Shown: positions 25,610-34,933 of the stretch, one piece after another | How the letters are laid out: the number at the start of each line of letters is the position of its first letter | How positions within the stretch are numbered: the stretch's first letter is position 1 | DNA from: Deltaproteobacteria bacterium YD0425bin51 | Lineage (GTDB): Bacteria > Desulfobacterota > Desulfobacteria > Desulfobacterales > YD0425bin51 | Length of the DNA: 36,792 nt | Direction of reading: 5' to 3' | NCBI GenBank assembly: GCA_002753225.1 | Contig: PDZS01000045.1 | Span: 1 to 36,792, forward strand | Program-made: the position numbers and the translations under genes | Notes under the pieces: model-generated | The model's database searches: none | Told to the model about the DNA's origin: nothing | What the model saw: only the letters and a program-made list of their open reading frames with translations

Positions 25610-26953
25610 TCACTTTCTTGATTTAAGGAACGCAGGAATATGAGCAGCTTCTCTAGGACCAACTTTTATAGCCCATCCAGAAAGTTCTTCTTCCATATCG
25701 CCTGCAATTGCCGCTGCATAACCAGGAATTATAATCTCTTTATGTTTGATTTTATCGGTAATTCCAGATTTTTTCACAAAAGCTCCAACATCATCACCAG
25801 AGAATTTGCCAGCAGCCCAAGCTGTCATAACTGAAAGTCCTTCAGTATTTTTTATAAGCAGCCATGATGGAACTTTGCTTCCTTCAACTTCACCAGAAAC
25901 AATAAAGTATGTTAATGCAAAGTTACTGGTAACAAGTACTGGAGAATTTTCATTTGGAGTTCCAATCTCATAGATACCTTGTGTTACTGTCATTGGACGT
26001 TGTGGATCAGTGAAGATATTTAATCTTTCAAGAAGTAGCGGGAATATACTTTCACCTTTAAAATCTGATAAAACAACAATGCTTCCATATTTTGCTACAT
26101 GCATAGCAGCAATTAAGGTTTCCATATCTAAATTAGATGCCATTTCACATGGGAAGGTTATTGTTGGAAAGCCTACGGCTCTGTTTCCATTTTTCAAAGC
26201 AGCTCTTCTTATAGAAACTAAATCTTCTAAAGATTTCTTTAATTCTCTTGCGCCAGAATCAATTACTAAATCTTTTAATCCCATTCCAGTTAATTTTTGC
26301 GTAAGAATGATAAGTTTATCAATTGACTCAGCTTTTACAGCCAAAGGCAGATCATTTTCTTTAGCAATAGCGCCAAAAGCATCTGCATTTGCTGCTGTTG
26401 CAGCATAAATTAAAGGTCTTTTAAATTTGCAGGATGAAACCCCTGCTTTCATAACATCTGCATTTTCAGTCATTAAAACAAGATTAAATTCTGAAGTCTC
26501 AGCAATTTTTTTGGCTTTTGCTGCAAATGTATCTTTATTGCCATCAACATCTTTTAAGGCAACAAGCTGTGGTCTTAAATTTAACCCAACCCTTTCATAT
26601 TGAAGGGCATTCCAGCATTTTAGCTTTTGGTCAAGATCAGCATCAGAAATATTGGAAGCTATTATTGCTGCAAAAGCAGTTGGATTAAAGAATGTTTTTT
26701 CATGTCTATATAAAACAGTTTCACCGCCTACTGTAAATTTACGAACACCTTTGCCAATCTGAACTGGACGAATGGGAGGAGCTGAGGCTTCTGATAGTTG
26801 GTCTCTAGCTTCCTGAGAAACATATGGGCAACTGTCAAGTTCAGCTTTGCCGGCAGCTAAGTTCATAGCAAATGCCATACATGTTGGCACACCGCATTCC
26901 TTACAGTTTGTTTTTGGCAAGAGTTTAAAAATTTGAATGCCTGTTAATGCCAT
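25610..26953 (-). CDS. acsC: Corrinoid/iron-sulfur protein large (gamma) subunit
   Basis: The product has 447 residues, normal for the gamma subunit. The N-terminal four-cysteine motif (Cys17, Cys20, Cys25, Cys42) in KTNCKECGVPTC and ELDSC binds the [4Fe-4S] cluster that reactivates oxidised cobalamin. The middle is a TIM barrel (VGLNLRPQLVALKDVDGN) and the C-terminal domain (FVKKSGITDKIKHKEIII PGYAAAIAGDMEEELSGW in two blocks) binds the corrinoid. With AcsD it carries the methyl group from AcsE to acetyl-CoA synthase. It is 86 bases from acsB, with a long hairpin between them, and 22 bases before the acsE start. Confidence 0.93.
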   Translation of the reverse strand: MALTGIQIFKLLPKTNCKECGVPTCMAFAMNLAAGKAELDSCPYVSQEARDQLSEASAPPIRPVQIGKGVRKFTVGGETVLYRHEKTFFNPTAFAAIIASNISDADLDQKLKCWNALQYERVGLNLRPQLVALKDVDGNKDTFAAKAKKIAETSEFNLVLMTENADVMKAGVSSCKFKRPLIYAATAANADAFGAIAKENDLPLAVKAESIDKLIILTQKLTGMGLKDLVIDSGARELKKSLEDLVSIRRAALKNGNRAVGFPTITFPCEMASNLDMETLIAAMHVAKYGSIVVLSDFKGESIFPLLLERLNIFTDPQRPMTVTQGIYEIGTPNENSPVLVTSNFALTYFIVSGEVEGSKVPSWLLIKNTEGLSVMTAWAAGKFSGDDVGAFVKKSGITDKIKHKEIIIPGYAAAIAGDMEEELSGWAIKVGPREAAHIPAFLKSRK

Positions 26954-26997
26954 CTTTATCTCCTTCTTTATTCATATATATTTAATATTCAAAATTA

Positions 26998-27031
26998 TTA
27001 AGTTGTTAAGGACTAATCCTTAACAACTTAG
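26998..27031 (-). promoter_or_regulatory. Intercistronic hairpin between acsB and acsC
   Basis: A perfect 14-bp stem (arms 26999-27012 and 27017-27030, core AAGTTGTTAAGGA) with CTAA loop. The minus-strand side continues AATAATTTTG, not a proper T-run, so it is more likely a transcript stabiliser or partial attenuator. It could set the ratio of acsB to acsC/acsE. Confidence 0.65.
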
Positions 27032-27039
27032 TTTTTACT

Positions 27040-29253
27040 TTATGAAATAATTGGAGGAAGCGATAACGCTGGATGTCCTTTTTCTTCTAAGAATGGACGA
27101 ATCTGATCTTCAGTTATTCCAACTGTTTCATCAGCAATCATATCATATAAGTTAGGATATCCAAGCTCTGCTCCACGCTTCATAATACGCTCTTTAATCT
27201 CTTCTTTTAGAATTTTTGGCATCCAAACTAGACGCAAAAATCCACCATCTCCATTAACGAACTTTCTCTGCGTTATGTTGAACTTAGAGTGACCAACAAA
27301 TCCGGGAGAAGAAGCGCCACCACCCATAACACCAGCAAGTGTTGTGAATTTCATTCCGCATGGAGTATCCCCTGTATAATCTCTATTAACAGTCATTATA
27401 CCATTGCAGCTTGGGAGAAGTGCAGCAATACATTCACAGCAACCGCATGTTGTCATTGGGTCTTTTAGCATTGAATAGAAATTATATTGTTTTACAGCGC
27501 CTCTTGAAGCTTTGAAAACAAAGTCATTGACGCCTTTCCACTGGCCAAGAACTGGATCAATACACTCACCTTTTTCAATAGGTTGATTTGGTCCTGTTGG
27601 GTTAATTTCAAAGGATGCTTTGCAGTCCATCCAGTTATATGCCCCACAAAGCCCTGTTCTTTCTGGACTTACTGTACATACATGGTTTGGAGCAAAAGAT
27701 TGACAAAGCGTACAAGAGTAATAAGTCTCAACAGCTTCATCAGTCATTTTCTCAACGCGTTCATCACGAGTTCTGTACTCAGCTCTTGCTCTTGTTGTAA
27801 GTTTGTCAACATCCTCTTTGTTTGTATAGAGAGTAACCTGAACCTTATCAACAATTTTTTTGAAATCCTGATGGAATTTTGCATGAAGAACAACACCAAT
27901 GTGTTTTAATGTAAAGCCTTTATCTACAGCGCCTTTACCAACTCTAACCCAAGCAATATCACGCTGGCCTATATGCATTACGCCTTGAATATAGTTAACT
28001 AAGTGGTGAATCTGACGCTCTAAAATTGGCTCAAAATCAGTTTGGAATTCTCTCCCTGCAACCTGAACAAATATCCCAAGGGGTAATCTTGTTCCGGGTT
28101 TTACTGAGTCAATATCAGGACCAACAACTGTAACTTTTCCATCTTCTATTTCACTCATTTCAGCCATTTTTACAAGCTCAGTACATTGAGTTTTACCACC
28201 GCCCATTTCAGCAATTAACTCTGGTCCTCTAACTCTTTCACCTTCATAAGCAGGCCCAAATGAACATGGGATATCAATAGTTGATACTGAAACTTTAAGA
28301 CCTCTTATTTCAACTGATTTTTGAACCATATCTTTATGTGCAATGTTTGCAACAACATGCTCATAAGTACAAATACCAGTTGGTAAAATTTCTGGAATAT
28401 CAGTGTCAGCAATTGTTGGGAAGCCCCAGTTAACGCAGCCTGCTGCTGCTGCTGCCCATTCAGCATTAACATCACCTAATGCGTTTACAAATGCAAAGAT
28501 ACGATCTTTATTATAATGCAACATCTTTTTGTAATCGCCGGCTTTTATTCCACCAAAAGCCATTGCTGCCCTATTTGCAAAGCCAAGAGCAAAAATAGCA
28601 GATGAAATATCTGGACCAAAAGGTACAATTCGTGTATTCCAGCCAATCTGAACACCCGCTTTTATTAACTGTTGAGCTACTGTTGTTCCATTTTGATTTG
28701 CTGCTAAGAATATATAGAGGTTTCGTCGTTGATAATCTTCAACAATCATTTTTGCTGTTTCTGGATCAGGAGCAGCACCTACGATTGCTGCAAAGCCAGG
28801 AGCAGTACCATCAACAAACTCAACGCCTCTTTTTCTGAATACTGTATCATCAGCAGCCCCAAGCCAAATTTTTCCAGCATCTACATCAACTTCTTCAGAT
28901 GTGAAATAAAAATTTGGTTGCTCTAAGTAACGAAGAGCTTCCTCAATTTCAAACGCAAAAAGAGCTGCCATACCAGCATCTAGTAGTGGTCCTAAATATG
29001 GCAGATGATGTTTCCCTTTAACATGGGGGGGAAGCAATTTGCGGGCAAAATCTAATGGTTTTTTTATATCTTCTAAGGTTTCTACCTTCATGCCTAAAAT
29101 TGAATATATAACAGGTAGATAATAAGCAGTATTAGGAAACCCAACTTTTGTAGTGGCGCTATATGTTTCTAGCGCTTTTTTATATTTCCCTTCAACTTTG
29201 GAAACTATATTATATCCGCCTTGTATAGCGGCAAATGCTACTAATCTTGACAT
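27040..29253 (-). CDS. acsB: Acetyl-CoA synthase (ACS alpha subunit of CODH/ACS)
   Basis: Bacterial-type, full-length ACS of 737 residues that condenses CO, a methyl group and CoA to acetyl-CoA. The A-cluster ligands are all present and spaced exactly as in the Moorella enzyme: Cys514, Cys517, Cys526 and Cys536 hold the Fe4S4 (SCTLCQSF, NHVCTVSP, GLCGA), and Cys603 with Cys605 in TTCGCCEC bind the distal nickel. The N-terminal domain that docks CO dehydrogenase is present, so this is not the short archaeal version. It sits between cooS (18-base gap) and acsC. Oxidative acetate breakdown is equally possible in a sulfate reducer. Confidence 0.97.
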   Translation of the reverse strand: MSRLVAFAAIQGGYNIVSKVEGKYKKALETYSATTKVGFPNTAYYLPVIYSILGMKVETLEDIKKPLDFARKLLPPHVKGKHHLPYLGPLLDAGMAALFAFEIEEALRYLEQPNFYFTSEEVDVDAGKIWLGAADDTVFRKRGVEFVDGTAPGFAAIVGAAPDPETAKMIVEDYQRRNLYIFLAANQNGTTVAQQLIKAGVQIGWNTRIVPFGPDISSAIFALGFANRAAMAFGGIKAGDYKKMLHYNKDRIFAFVNALGDVNAEWAAAAAGCVNWGFPTIADTDIPEILPTGICTYEHVVANIAHKDMVQKSVEIRGLKVSVSTIDIPCSFGPAYEGERVRGPELIAEMGGGKTQCTELVKMAEMSEIEDGKVTVVGPDIDSVKPGTRLPLGIFVQVAGREFQTDFEPILERQIHHLVNYIQGVMHIGQRDIAWVRVGKGAVDKGFTLKHIGVVLHAKFHQDFKKIVDKVQVTLYTNKEDVDKLTTRARAEYRTRDERVEKMTDEAVETYYSCTLCQSFAPNHVCTVSPERTGLCGAYNWMDCKASFEINPTGPNQPIEKGECIDPVLGQWKGVNDFVFKASRGAVKQYNFYSMLKDPMTTCGCCECIAALLPSCNGIMTVNRDYTGDTPCGMKFTTLAGVMGGGASSPGFVGHSKFNITQRKFVNGDGGFLRLVWMPKILKEEIKERIMKRGAELGYPNLYDMIADETVGITEDQIRPFLEEKGHPALSLPPIIS

Positions 29254-29271
29254 ATATTGTTCCTCCTTATT

Positions 29272-31293
29272 TTATGCCTCAAGTTGTCTTCGTGCTTCCA
29301 TATCCATCAAAACTCTTTCTCTTGCCTTGTCAATGCCAAGAGCTTTACGTTTTTTGTCAATATGAGCAATCATCTTTTGAGCCATTTTGATTGGATCAGG
29401 TTCAACATCCCATTTACCGCCATAGATTTTTTCCACTTCCTTGAAAAGATAATTCTGGAAGACAGGAGCGCCATCTACAGGGAGCATAAGACCAAAAAGA
29501 GTGTATACACCTGAAGCCACAAAATATTGTCCAATGCTTATTGCTTTTTCGCTCATCCATTCAGGAGCTGCACCTGCTGCTGGTAAATCGCAAATGTCTT
29601 TACCTAAGCCGCCGGCTTTAACAACTTCAGTTGCAGCAAGAAGGATTCTGCTATTATCAACACATGAACCCATATGAAGCACAGGAGGGATACCTACAGT
29701 TTCGCAGACTTCAGCAAGTCCTGGTCCACAAAATACTTGTGCTGTTTCTGGAGATAACAACCCTTCCATTGCACAAGTAATACCATTACAGCCAGTGCTA
29801 AGCACAATAACATCATTTTTAATAAGTTCTTTTACTAAAACAATATGTTGTTCATTATGCTTTGTTCTAGCATTGTTACAACCAACAACACCAGCAATAC
29901 CTCTTATACGACCATTAATTATATTGTCATTCAGTGTGTAATAACTACCTCTAAACGTTCCACCTAGATGATATTGGATAGACTCAACACCAAAACCAGC
30001 AATTTGAACTGCTTTATGTTTTGGAATCATAACATTTTTTCTATTCGGGAAGTTATCTATTGCAAGTCTAACAATTCGTTTTGCATCTTCCATTGCATGA
30101 TGTTCATCAAATTGAATATGGATGACATTGTCTTGTTCCATTTTTGCAATTCGATGGGTAGTTATAAGCTTTGTATGAAAGCATTTTGCAACATTTGCTA
30201 GATTCTGGAAAACGCACTGGACATCAACAACCATTGCATCACAAGCACCTGTTACTATTGCAAGTTCTTGCTGTAAAAAATTACCAGCAGGAGGAACGCC
30301 ATGACGTTGCAGTATTTCATTGCCTGTACAACAGATACCGCCAAGTTGAATTCCTTTTGCCCCTTTTGTCTTAGCATAGTCAAGCATTTCCTTTGTTTGA
30401 GATGCTGCAACAATCATTTCAGACAATATTGGCTCATGACCATGGATAATTATATTTACCTGATCGGTTTTCATTATGCCAAGGTTTGCTTCTGATTGAA
30501 GAGGAGATGGGGTACCAAACATAACATCTTGAAGGTCAGTTGCAATCATTGAGCCGCCCCATCCATCGCCAAGGGACGCTCTAGTACACTGTTTAATTAA
30601 ATTTTTATAATCTTGATCAACACCCATATGGGTTCTGTGCATAATTTCTACAATTTCTCTGTCAATATTTCTAGGTAATTCACCTAATTTTTTCCATCTT
30701 TCATATAAAGGCTGTGGAGCGCGTTTTAAATAATAAAGTTCACCTTCAGGCTTTCCCCATTCAGCATAAGCTTTTTCAGCAACTTCCAAAGCAATTTCAT
30801 CAATGGATCTGTCCATGATTTTTCCATCTACTTCTACTGTAGTCTCAACACCGAAATGTGGAGCTATTGCTAAAAGCTTTCCTTCATCTTTAATTTTATA
30901 ATCTTTTGTTTCTTTTCGTGCAACGGATAAAAATACTTCTGCAACGCTTCTGCCATGGTCAGAGTGAGCTGCTGCTCCTGATGCTACCATTCTGGCAAAG
31001 TTACGGGCTGCAATAGTATTAGGTGTTGCTCCGCATAGACCTTTTCTATCATCTTCTCCTTCGGTTACAGATTTTGTAAGAGGGAGACGACAAGGACCCA
31101 TTGCGCAATTTTTACAGCATGTACCTTGAATACCAATATTACATGGTTTCAAGTTTTCTGCCCTATCAAAAACAGTTTCTATACCCAATTCTTGGGCTCG
31201 TTTTAACATTTGTTTTGTTGCAGGATCAATAGTAACTTCTTCTGGATTTGCAACTTTCTTTTCTTTTACTTTTACTACTTTTTCTTCTGCCAT
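29272..31293 (-). CDS. cooS: Nickel CO dehydrogenase catalytic subunit
   Basis: This 673-residue NiFe CO dehydrogenase (also named acsA in this operon) interconverts CO and CO2. The D/B-cluster cysteines are in PCNIGIQGTCCKNCAMGPC (Cys51, Cys59, Cys60, Cys63, Cys68) and GLCGA (Cys87). The C-cluster is supplied by a His in HGHEPILSE and cysteines in GGICCTGNEIL, GVVGCNN, STGCNGITC and MGSCVDNSR. About 30 residues of Lys/Glu-rich leader precede the first cluster. ATG with GAGGAGG-like site upstream. The neighbouring acsB supplies the partner that receives the CO by a tunnel. No cooC nickel chaperone gene is in the window. Confidence 0.96.
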   Translation of the reverse strand: MAEEKVVKVKEKKVANPEEVTIDPATKQMLKRAQELGIETVFDRAENLKPCNIGIQGTCCKNCAMGPCRLPLTKSVTEGEDDRKGLCGATPNTIAARNFARMVASGAAAHSDHGRSVAEVFLSVARKETKDYKIKDEGKLLAIAPHFGVETTVEVDGKIMDRSIDEIALEVAEKAYAEWGKPEGELYYLKRAPQPLYERWKKLGELPRNIDREIVEIMHRTHMGVDQDYKNLIKQCTRASLGDGWGGSMIATDLQDVMFGTPSPLQSEANLGIMKTDQVNIIIHGHEPILSEMIVAASQTKEMLDYAKTKGAKGIQLGGICCTGNEILQRHGVPPAGNFLQQELAIVTGACDAMVVDVQCVFQNLANVAKCFHTKLITTHRIAKMEQDNVIHIQFDEHHAMEDAKRIVRLAIDNFPNRKNVMIPKHKAVQIAGFGVESIQYHLGGTFRGSYYTLNDNIINGRIRGIAGVVGCNNARTKHNEQHIVLVKELIKNDVIVLSTGCNGITCAMEGLLSPETAQVFCGPGLAEVCETVGIPPVLHMGSCVDNSRILLAATEVVKAGGLGKDICDLPAAGAAPEWMSEKAISIGQYFVASGVYTLFGLMLPVDGAPVFQNYLFKEVEKIYGGKWDVEPDPIKMAQKMIAHIDKKRKALGIDKARERVLMDMEARRQLEA

Positions 31294-31319
31294 TTGAGGT
31301 TCCTCCTCATACTTATATG

Positions 31320-32861
31320 TTATAAAACTCTACGGTGAAGCCTATCTAATTTCTCAAGCATTCTATCTGTTTCATTTTTTTGAACAGATGCGGGAGTCTT
31401 TTTAACAGGTCCACTCGATACTTCCTTAGCTTTTGCGCGTTCCATACGCTCTTGTTCTCTTTTTTGTCTTATTGCTTCTTCTTCAGCGTCTCTTTTTGCT
31501 TTTGCATCAGCTTCAGCTTTTAATTTAGCATCTACTTCAGCTTTTGCTTTAGCTTCTGCCTCAGCTTTTGCTTTTGCAGTAGCGTCAGCTTTTGCCTTAG
31601 CATCAGCATCAGCCTTTGTTTTTGCAGCAGCCTCAGCTTTTGCTTTTGCATCTGCTTCTGCTTTTGCTTTTGCAGCAGTATCATCTACCTTTACTTCAGG
31701 AGTTGGGGCTGCTTTTACTTCTACTTTTGGTGCTGCAGCTACTTTAGGCGCTTCAGCAGCTTTTGGTGGAGCTTTCACTTCTGGAGCTTTTGCAGCAGGA
31801 GCTGCTGCTTTCTTTTCTTCTTCTATGGTTAAATTCAGAGCAGGAGATAGAGCGGCAAGATTAATATCAGTTGCTCCCAATTTTTTACTAATTGGACCAA
31901 CATTAGTAGCCATTCCACCATCAGATAGAAGAGTAATATAAGACTTAGCAAGTCTTATAGCCTCTGGATGTCTCATGACTAGAAGACCAGAACCTGCCAT
32001 AAGATATGATACTGCTCCAACAGCCTCCATCATAATACCACGTTTTTCTGGATCACCAAGAGTTGGAGCATCTTGAGCGCTTTGCTTTGCTTCTTTGCAC
32101 TTCCATACTTCGTTTCCTATATTATTGATTATCGGGAGCTGTAGTTTATCATCTCCTTGGGCTAATGCTGCCATTCTAATACGCTCCATAACAGAATAGG
32201 AATATTCAAGTCCATAACCTAAACCCCCGGTTGTTGGATCTATTAGCATTCTATTTGTAGGCATTCCTAAGTTCTCAAGAAGTATATTTACTTGTTTGGC
32301 AAGATTTACGTCAATTGGGGATGATGCAATAATTGTGTGTCCATAACCCATAGCACTAGCGCCAACGCCTTTATAATTTTTATCATCTACGGGTCCTATT
32401 GTAAGTTTTTCGCCCTGAAATACTTCAGCGATTTTTTTAAAAACCTCTTCATCTTTTTTGGCATTTGCAGAACCCCATATGATTAAAGGAACTTTTACAG
32501 CAGCAAGAACTTTTTTAACAGAAGCTACAGCATCATCTGGACCTGCATTTTTGCCGTTTGGATCAATGCTTTTTAATTGAAGAACTATGGCTTCAGCACC
32601 ATATTCGTCTACGCATTTCTTTGCCCATTTGCCAATGTCTGATACAACATCTTTAAAATATGCAAGCACAGAATCTGGCCATTCATCAGGCTCCATGTCC
32701 CATATTTCCATAGCAATTTGGGGTTTCCTCGGCATTTTGCCTTCAAATTGATAAAAAGGATAACATGCATCGCCACCGACAGTAATGGCTTTATCTCCTT
32801 TCCCAAGAGAGATTTCTTTTATACTGCCAGTATAAGATTCTTTATAAAATTCAAAGCCCAA
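31320..32861 (-). CDS. acsD: Corrinoid/iron-sulfur protein small (delta) subunit with C-terminal extension
   Basis: The product has 513 residues from a TTG with AAGGAGG seven bases upstream. Residues 1 to about 345 are the TIM-barrel CFeSP small subunit: SLGKGDKAITVGGDACYPFY, EAIVLQLKSIDPNGKNAGPD, RMLIDPTTGGLGYGLEYSYS and MRHPEAIRLAK. It clasps the corrinoid of AcsC. Residues about 347-513 are an added tail. This consists of a Pro/Ala/Lys-rich stretch, a helix of AKAKAEA-type repeats (about 396-465), an Arg/Glu-rich helix and a final KNETDRMLEKLDRLHRRVL that looks like a short helical docking or dimer motif. The usual bacterial subunit is near 310-325 residues. First gene of the acs operon. 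Confidence 0.9.
   Translation of the reverse strand: MGFEFYKESYTGSIKEISLGKGDKAITVGGDACYPFYQFEGKMPRKPQIAMEIWDMEPDEWPDSVLAYFKDVVSDIGKWAKKCVDEYGAEAIVLQLKSIDPNGKNAGPDDAVASVKKVLAAVKVPLIIWGSANAKKDEEVFKKIAEVFQGEKLTIGPVDDKNYKGVGASAMGYGHTIIASSPIDVNLAKQVNILLENLGMPTNRMLIDPTTGGLGYGLEYSYSVMERIRMAALAQGDDKLQLPIINNIGNEVWKCKEAKQSAQDAPTLGDPEKRGIMMEAVGAVSYLMAGSGLLVMRHPEAIRLAKSYITLLSDGGMATNVGPISKKLGATDINLAALSPALNLTIEEEKKAAAPAAKAPEVKAPPKAAEAPKVAAAPKVEVKAAPTPEVKVDDTAAKAKAEADAKAKAEAAAKTKADADAKAKADATAKAKAEAEAKAKAEVDAKLKAEADAKAKRDAEEEAIRQKREQERMERAKAKEVSSGPVKKTPASVQKNETDRMLEKLDRLHRRVL
31467..31676 (-). repeat. Lys/Ala-Glu/Asp heptad-like repeats encoded in acsD
   Basis: DNA encoding about 70 residues of AKAKAEADAKAKAEAA-type repeats. 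Long runs of GCTTTTGC-like words are seen on the + strand. It should form a single long alpha helix like the TolA stalk, and replication slippage could change its length. Confidence 0.8.
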
Positions 32862-32937
32862 TGTAACCTCCTTATCGGTAATAAAGTTAATAATTAAATA
32901 AAAATTAAAACAAAGTCGGTATAGTCAAAAAGGAAGT

Positions 32938-32966
32938 ATTATATTTTGGATATTAAATAATGTCAA
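32938..32966 (-). promoter_or_regulatory. acsD: Consensus sigma70 promoter of the acs operon
   Basis: On the minus strand TTGACA (32966-32961) and TATAAT (32943-32938) both match consensus exactly with a 17-base spacer. The start site should fall near 32931, giving a leader of about 70 bases before acsD. Confidence 0.9.
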
Positions 32967-33023
32967 AGCTTTTTATTAGGGTTATGTACTAACAATTAGT
33001 GCTTGAATTATTATTAAAATTGA

Positions 33024-33039
33024 TGATAATTAAGTATCA
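33024..33039. promoter_or_regulatory. Possible operator in the acs/PstS-like divergent region
   Basis: TGATAATTAAGTATCA is a near-palindrome with five-base arms TGATA/TATCA, about 36 bases before the PstS-like start and 58 bases upstream of the acs -35. It is a possible regulator site; it may be chance in AT-rich DNA. Confidence 0.35.
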
Positions 33040-33075
33040 TTAGATAAATAATTAAATAAGGAAGGAATTTAAATC

Positions 33076-33858
33076 ATGAAATCATATTTTATTCTAATTT
33101 TAACATCATTATTACTAATATCAACATCTGTAAAAGCTCAAGATGATATTCATTATGACGGTTCTTCCCAAGTTTATTGGGCAGTTGTGAAAGAGACTAT
33201 TGATTTGTTTACAAAAGAAACAGGTATAAAAGTAATAGCAGAGGACCGTAAAACACAAGATGCTGTCCCGTCTCTTATTTCTGGAAGAAGCAATGTTGGA
33301 GGGATTGCTCGAAAAATGACTTTGGCAGAAAAATCCCAAGGAACTGATCTTGTTGAAATATTAATAGCAAAAGATCATATTGCAGTCTTTGTTCCTGCAA
33401 AAAGCAAAGTTGAAGAATTATCTATGCTTGAAATAAAAAAAATTTTTTCAGGGGAAATTAAAAATTGGAAAGAAATTGGTGATGATTCAGGAGATATAGT
33501 TATAGTAATTCCTCAAATAAAAACAGCATGTAATAAAAATTTTGCTAAAATTGTTATGAAAGATGCTTCATTTTCAAATTCAAGTGTTATCACAGAAACT
33601 GCTGGAGCTGTTTTAGAAACAGCAAAAGGTAAAAGGGGAATATCATTTATCTCTTATGGAGCAGTTATGAACAAAGCTGACTTTAAAGTTTTAAAAATTA
33701 ATGGAAAAAATCCAGGGACTGAAGGATATCCAATAGGGCAAGAATTTTATTTTGTAACAAAAGGTGCACCTTCAGGTAATGTAAAAAAATATATTGATTT
33801 TTTCCTTTCCGGATCTGGTAAAGATTTTATTAAAAAAGTAGGATTAATTCAGAATTAA
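33076..33858 (+). CDS. PstS-like periplasmic solute-binding protein
   Basis: The product has 260 residues, with a signal peptide at 1-21 (YFILILTSLLLISTSVKA). The mature protein has the two-lobe binding-protein fold of the phosphate-binding type: HYDGSSQVYWAVVKETIDLF, then the SGRSNVGGIARKM stretch, FSGEIKNWKEIGDDSGDIVI and KGKRGISFISYGAVMNKADF. The TGAS/SGRSN-type loop fits binding of phosphate or a similar oxyanion. There is no pstCAB transporter nearby, so it may feed a transporter elsewhere or act in sensing. ATG with AAGGAAGG. The next gene (DUF4178-like) starts 16 bases downstream, so co-transcription is likely. Confidence 0.8.
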   Translation: MKSYFILILTSLLLISTSVKAQDDIHYDGSSQVYWAVVKETIDLFTKETGIKVIAEDRKTQDAVPSLISGRSNVGGIARKMTLAEKSQGTDLVEILIAKDHIAVFVPAKSKVEELSMLEIKKIFSGEIKNWKEIGDDSGDIVIVIPQIKTACNKNFAKIVMKDASFSNSSVITETAGAVLETAKGKRGISFISYGAVMNKADFKVLKINGKNPGTEGYPIGQEFYFVTKGAPSGNVKKYIDFFLSGSGKDFIKKVGLIQN

Positions 33859-33874
33859 TTAAGATATATTAGCT

Positions 33875-34933
33875 ATGCATAAATATTTGAAGCCACTGGC
33901 ATCAACAGATAAAGGAGATATTCTTTATTATAATGGAGTAGAATTTTATGTAAAAAAGAAAGATGCCTATGACGTATCTGATTCTTACAGTGAAAACCAA
34001 TGGACTCTGATTGATAAAAAGGGCAATACATTTTATTTGATTCTTTCTCATGAACAACAAGGAAAAAACTGGGAATATTCATGGATTTTTACAAAAGAAA
34101 TACCATTAACGCACGTCAATTTTAAGAATCTAAAAGGTAAATGGGAGGCGTTTAAAAATAGTTTTGTTCCAATAAGTCCACCTCAAACCATTCAATATAA
34201 AAGTATTGAATATGATCTTCATGCTCAAAATACAGGACAAGCAAAAAATGATTTAGGACAGATGGTTACAAAAATAACATGGGATTATATAGATAAGACT
34301 CAAAATAAAAATCTTGCTCTAGAAATATGGAAAGAAAGCGATAAGGACTATATTTACGCATATGATGGTGAAGTGATTGAAGAAAAAAAAATTGAAATAT
34401 TACCAGAAGCTCCGTTACGTCGCTATATATCTAAAAATAATCACCCGGTTGCATCAATAATAGCAATCTGCTTCTTTATTGATTTTATTGTATTAACTGG
34501 CGGTGTTGCTTTTGACTACATTCTTTATATAAGTGTTCCAATTATTATATTTATAATACTTATGAGCCTATATACTCCTTTTGCTTGGCTAGTATCAATT
34601 TTTATAGGAATGACAAGCGCAATTATTTTTCTATTTTTAGAATCTCCTTCATTTTTAGCTGCTTATATAATTTTTCTTTTTTCTTCTTTATTAATTTCTC
34701 ATTTTATGATGATGAATCGTAGAACTTATAGGAAAGAAAGCTTGTCTTTTGTAGCTTGGGCAAGTGTTCTTCCAGCAGCATGGATTTACAGTTTTCATAT
34801 TTATTTTAAATACGCACCTTACCCGCATGAAGGCTATCATTTACTATACGCATGTTTTACTCCAATGATACTCACAATAGGATGCTATATAGTTATCTAT
34901 ATTACGGAGGCAATTTGGTTCGACAAAAATTAG
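33875..34933 (+). CDS. DUF4178-like multi-pass membrane protein
   Basis: The product has 352 residues. Residues 1 to about 190 are a soluble beta-rich part with DUF4178-like patterning: LKPLASTDKGDILYYNGVEF, NQWTLIDKKGNTFYLILSHE and YDGEVIEEKKIEIL. Residues about 195-345 hold around six hydrophobic segments, for example AICFFIDFIVLTGGVAFDYI and LSFVAWASVLPAAWIYSF. ATG at 33875; no strong ribosome-binding site. It overlaps the next gene by 19 bases. In other bacteria DUF4178 proteins are neighbours of spermidine-synthase-like enzymes in a suspected stress-response cluster, as here. The biochemical role is unknown. Confidence 0.68.
   Translation: MHKYLKPLASTDKGDILYYNGVEFYVKKKDAYDVSDSYSENQWTLIDKKGNTFYLILSHEQQGKNWEYSWIFTKEIPLTHVNFKNLKGKWEAFKNSFVPISPPQTIQYKSIEYDLHAQNTGQAKNDLGQMVTKITWDYIDKTQNKNLALEIWKESDKDYIYAYDGEVIEEKKIEILPEAPLRRYISKNNHPVASIIAICFFIDFIVLTGGVAFDYILYISVPIIIFIILMSLYTPFAWLVSIFIGMTSAIIFLFLESPSFLAAYIIFLFSSLLISHFMMMNRRTYRKESLSFVAWASVLPAAWIYSFHIYFKYAPYPHEGYHLLYACFTPMILTIGCYIVIYITEAIWFDKN

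Noticed and set aside
28602..28926. Several + strand open frames of 60-130 codons across the acs genes
   Set aside because: They lie antisense to strongly conserved enzymes and have no ribosome-binding sites; they are shadows.
31467..31676. DNA repeat in acsD as a mobile or CRISPR repeat
   Set aside because: The repeats are in frame and explained by the Lys/Ala-rich helix they encode.
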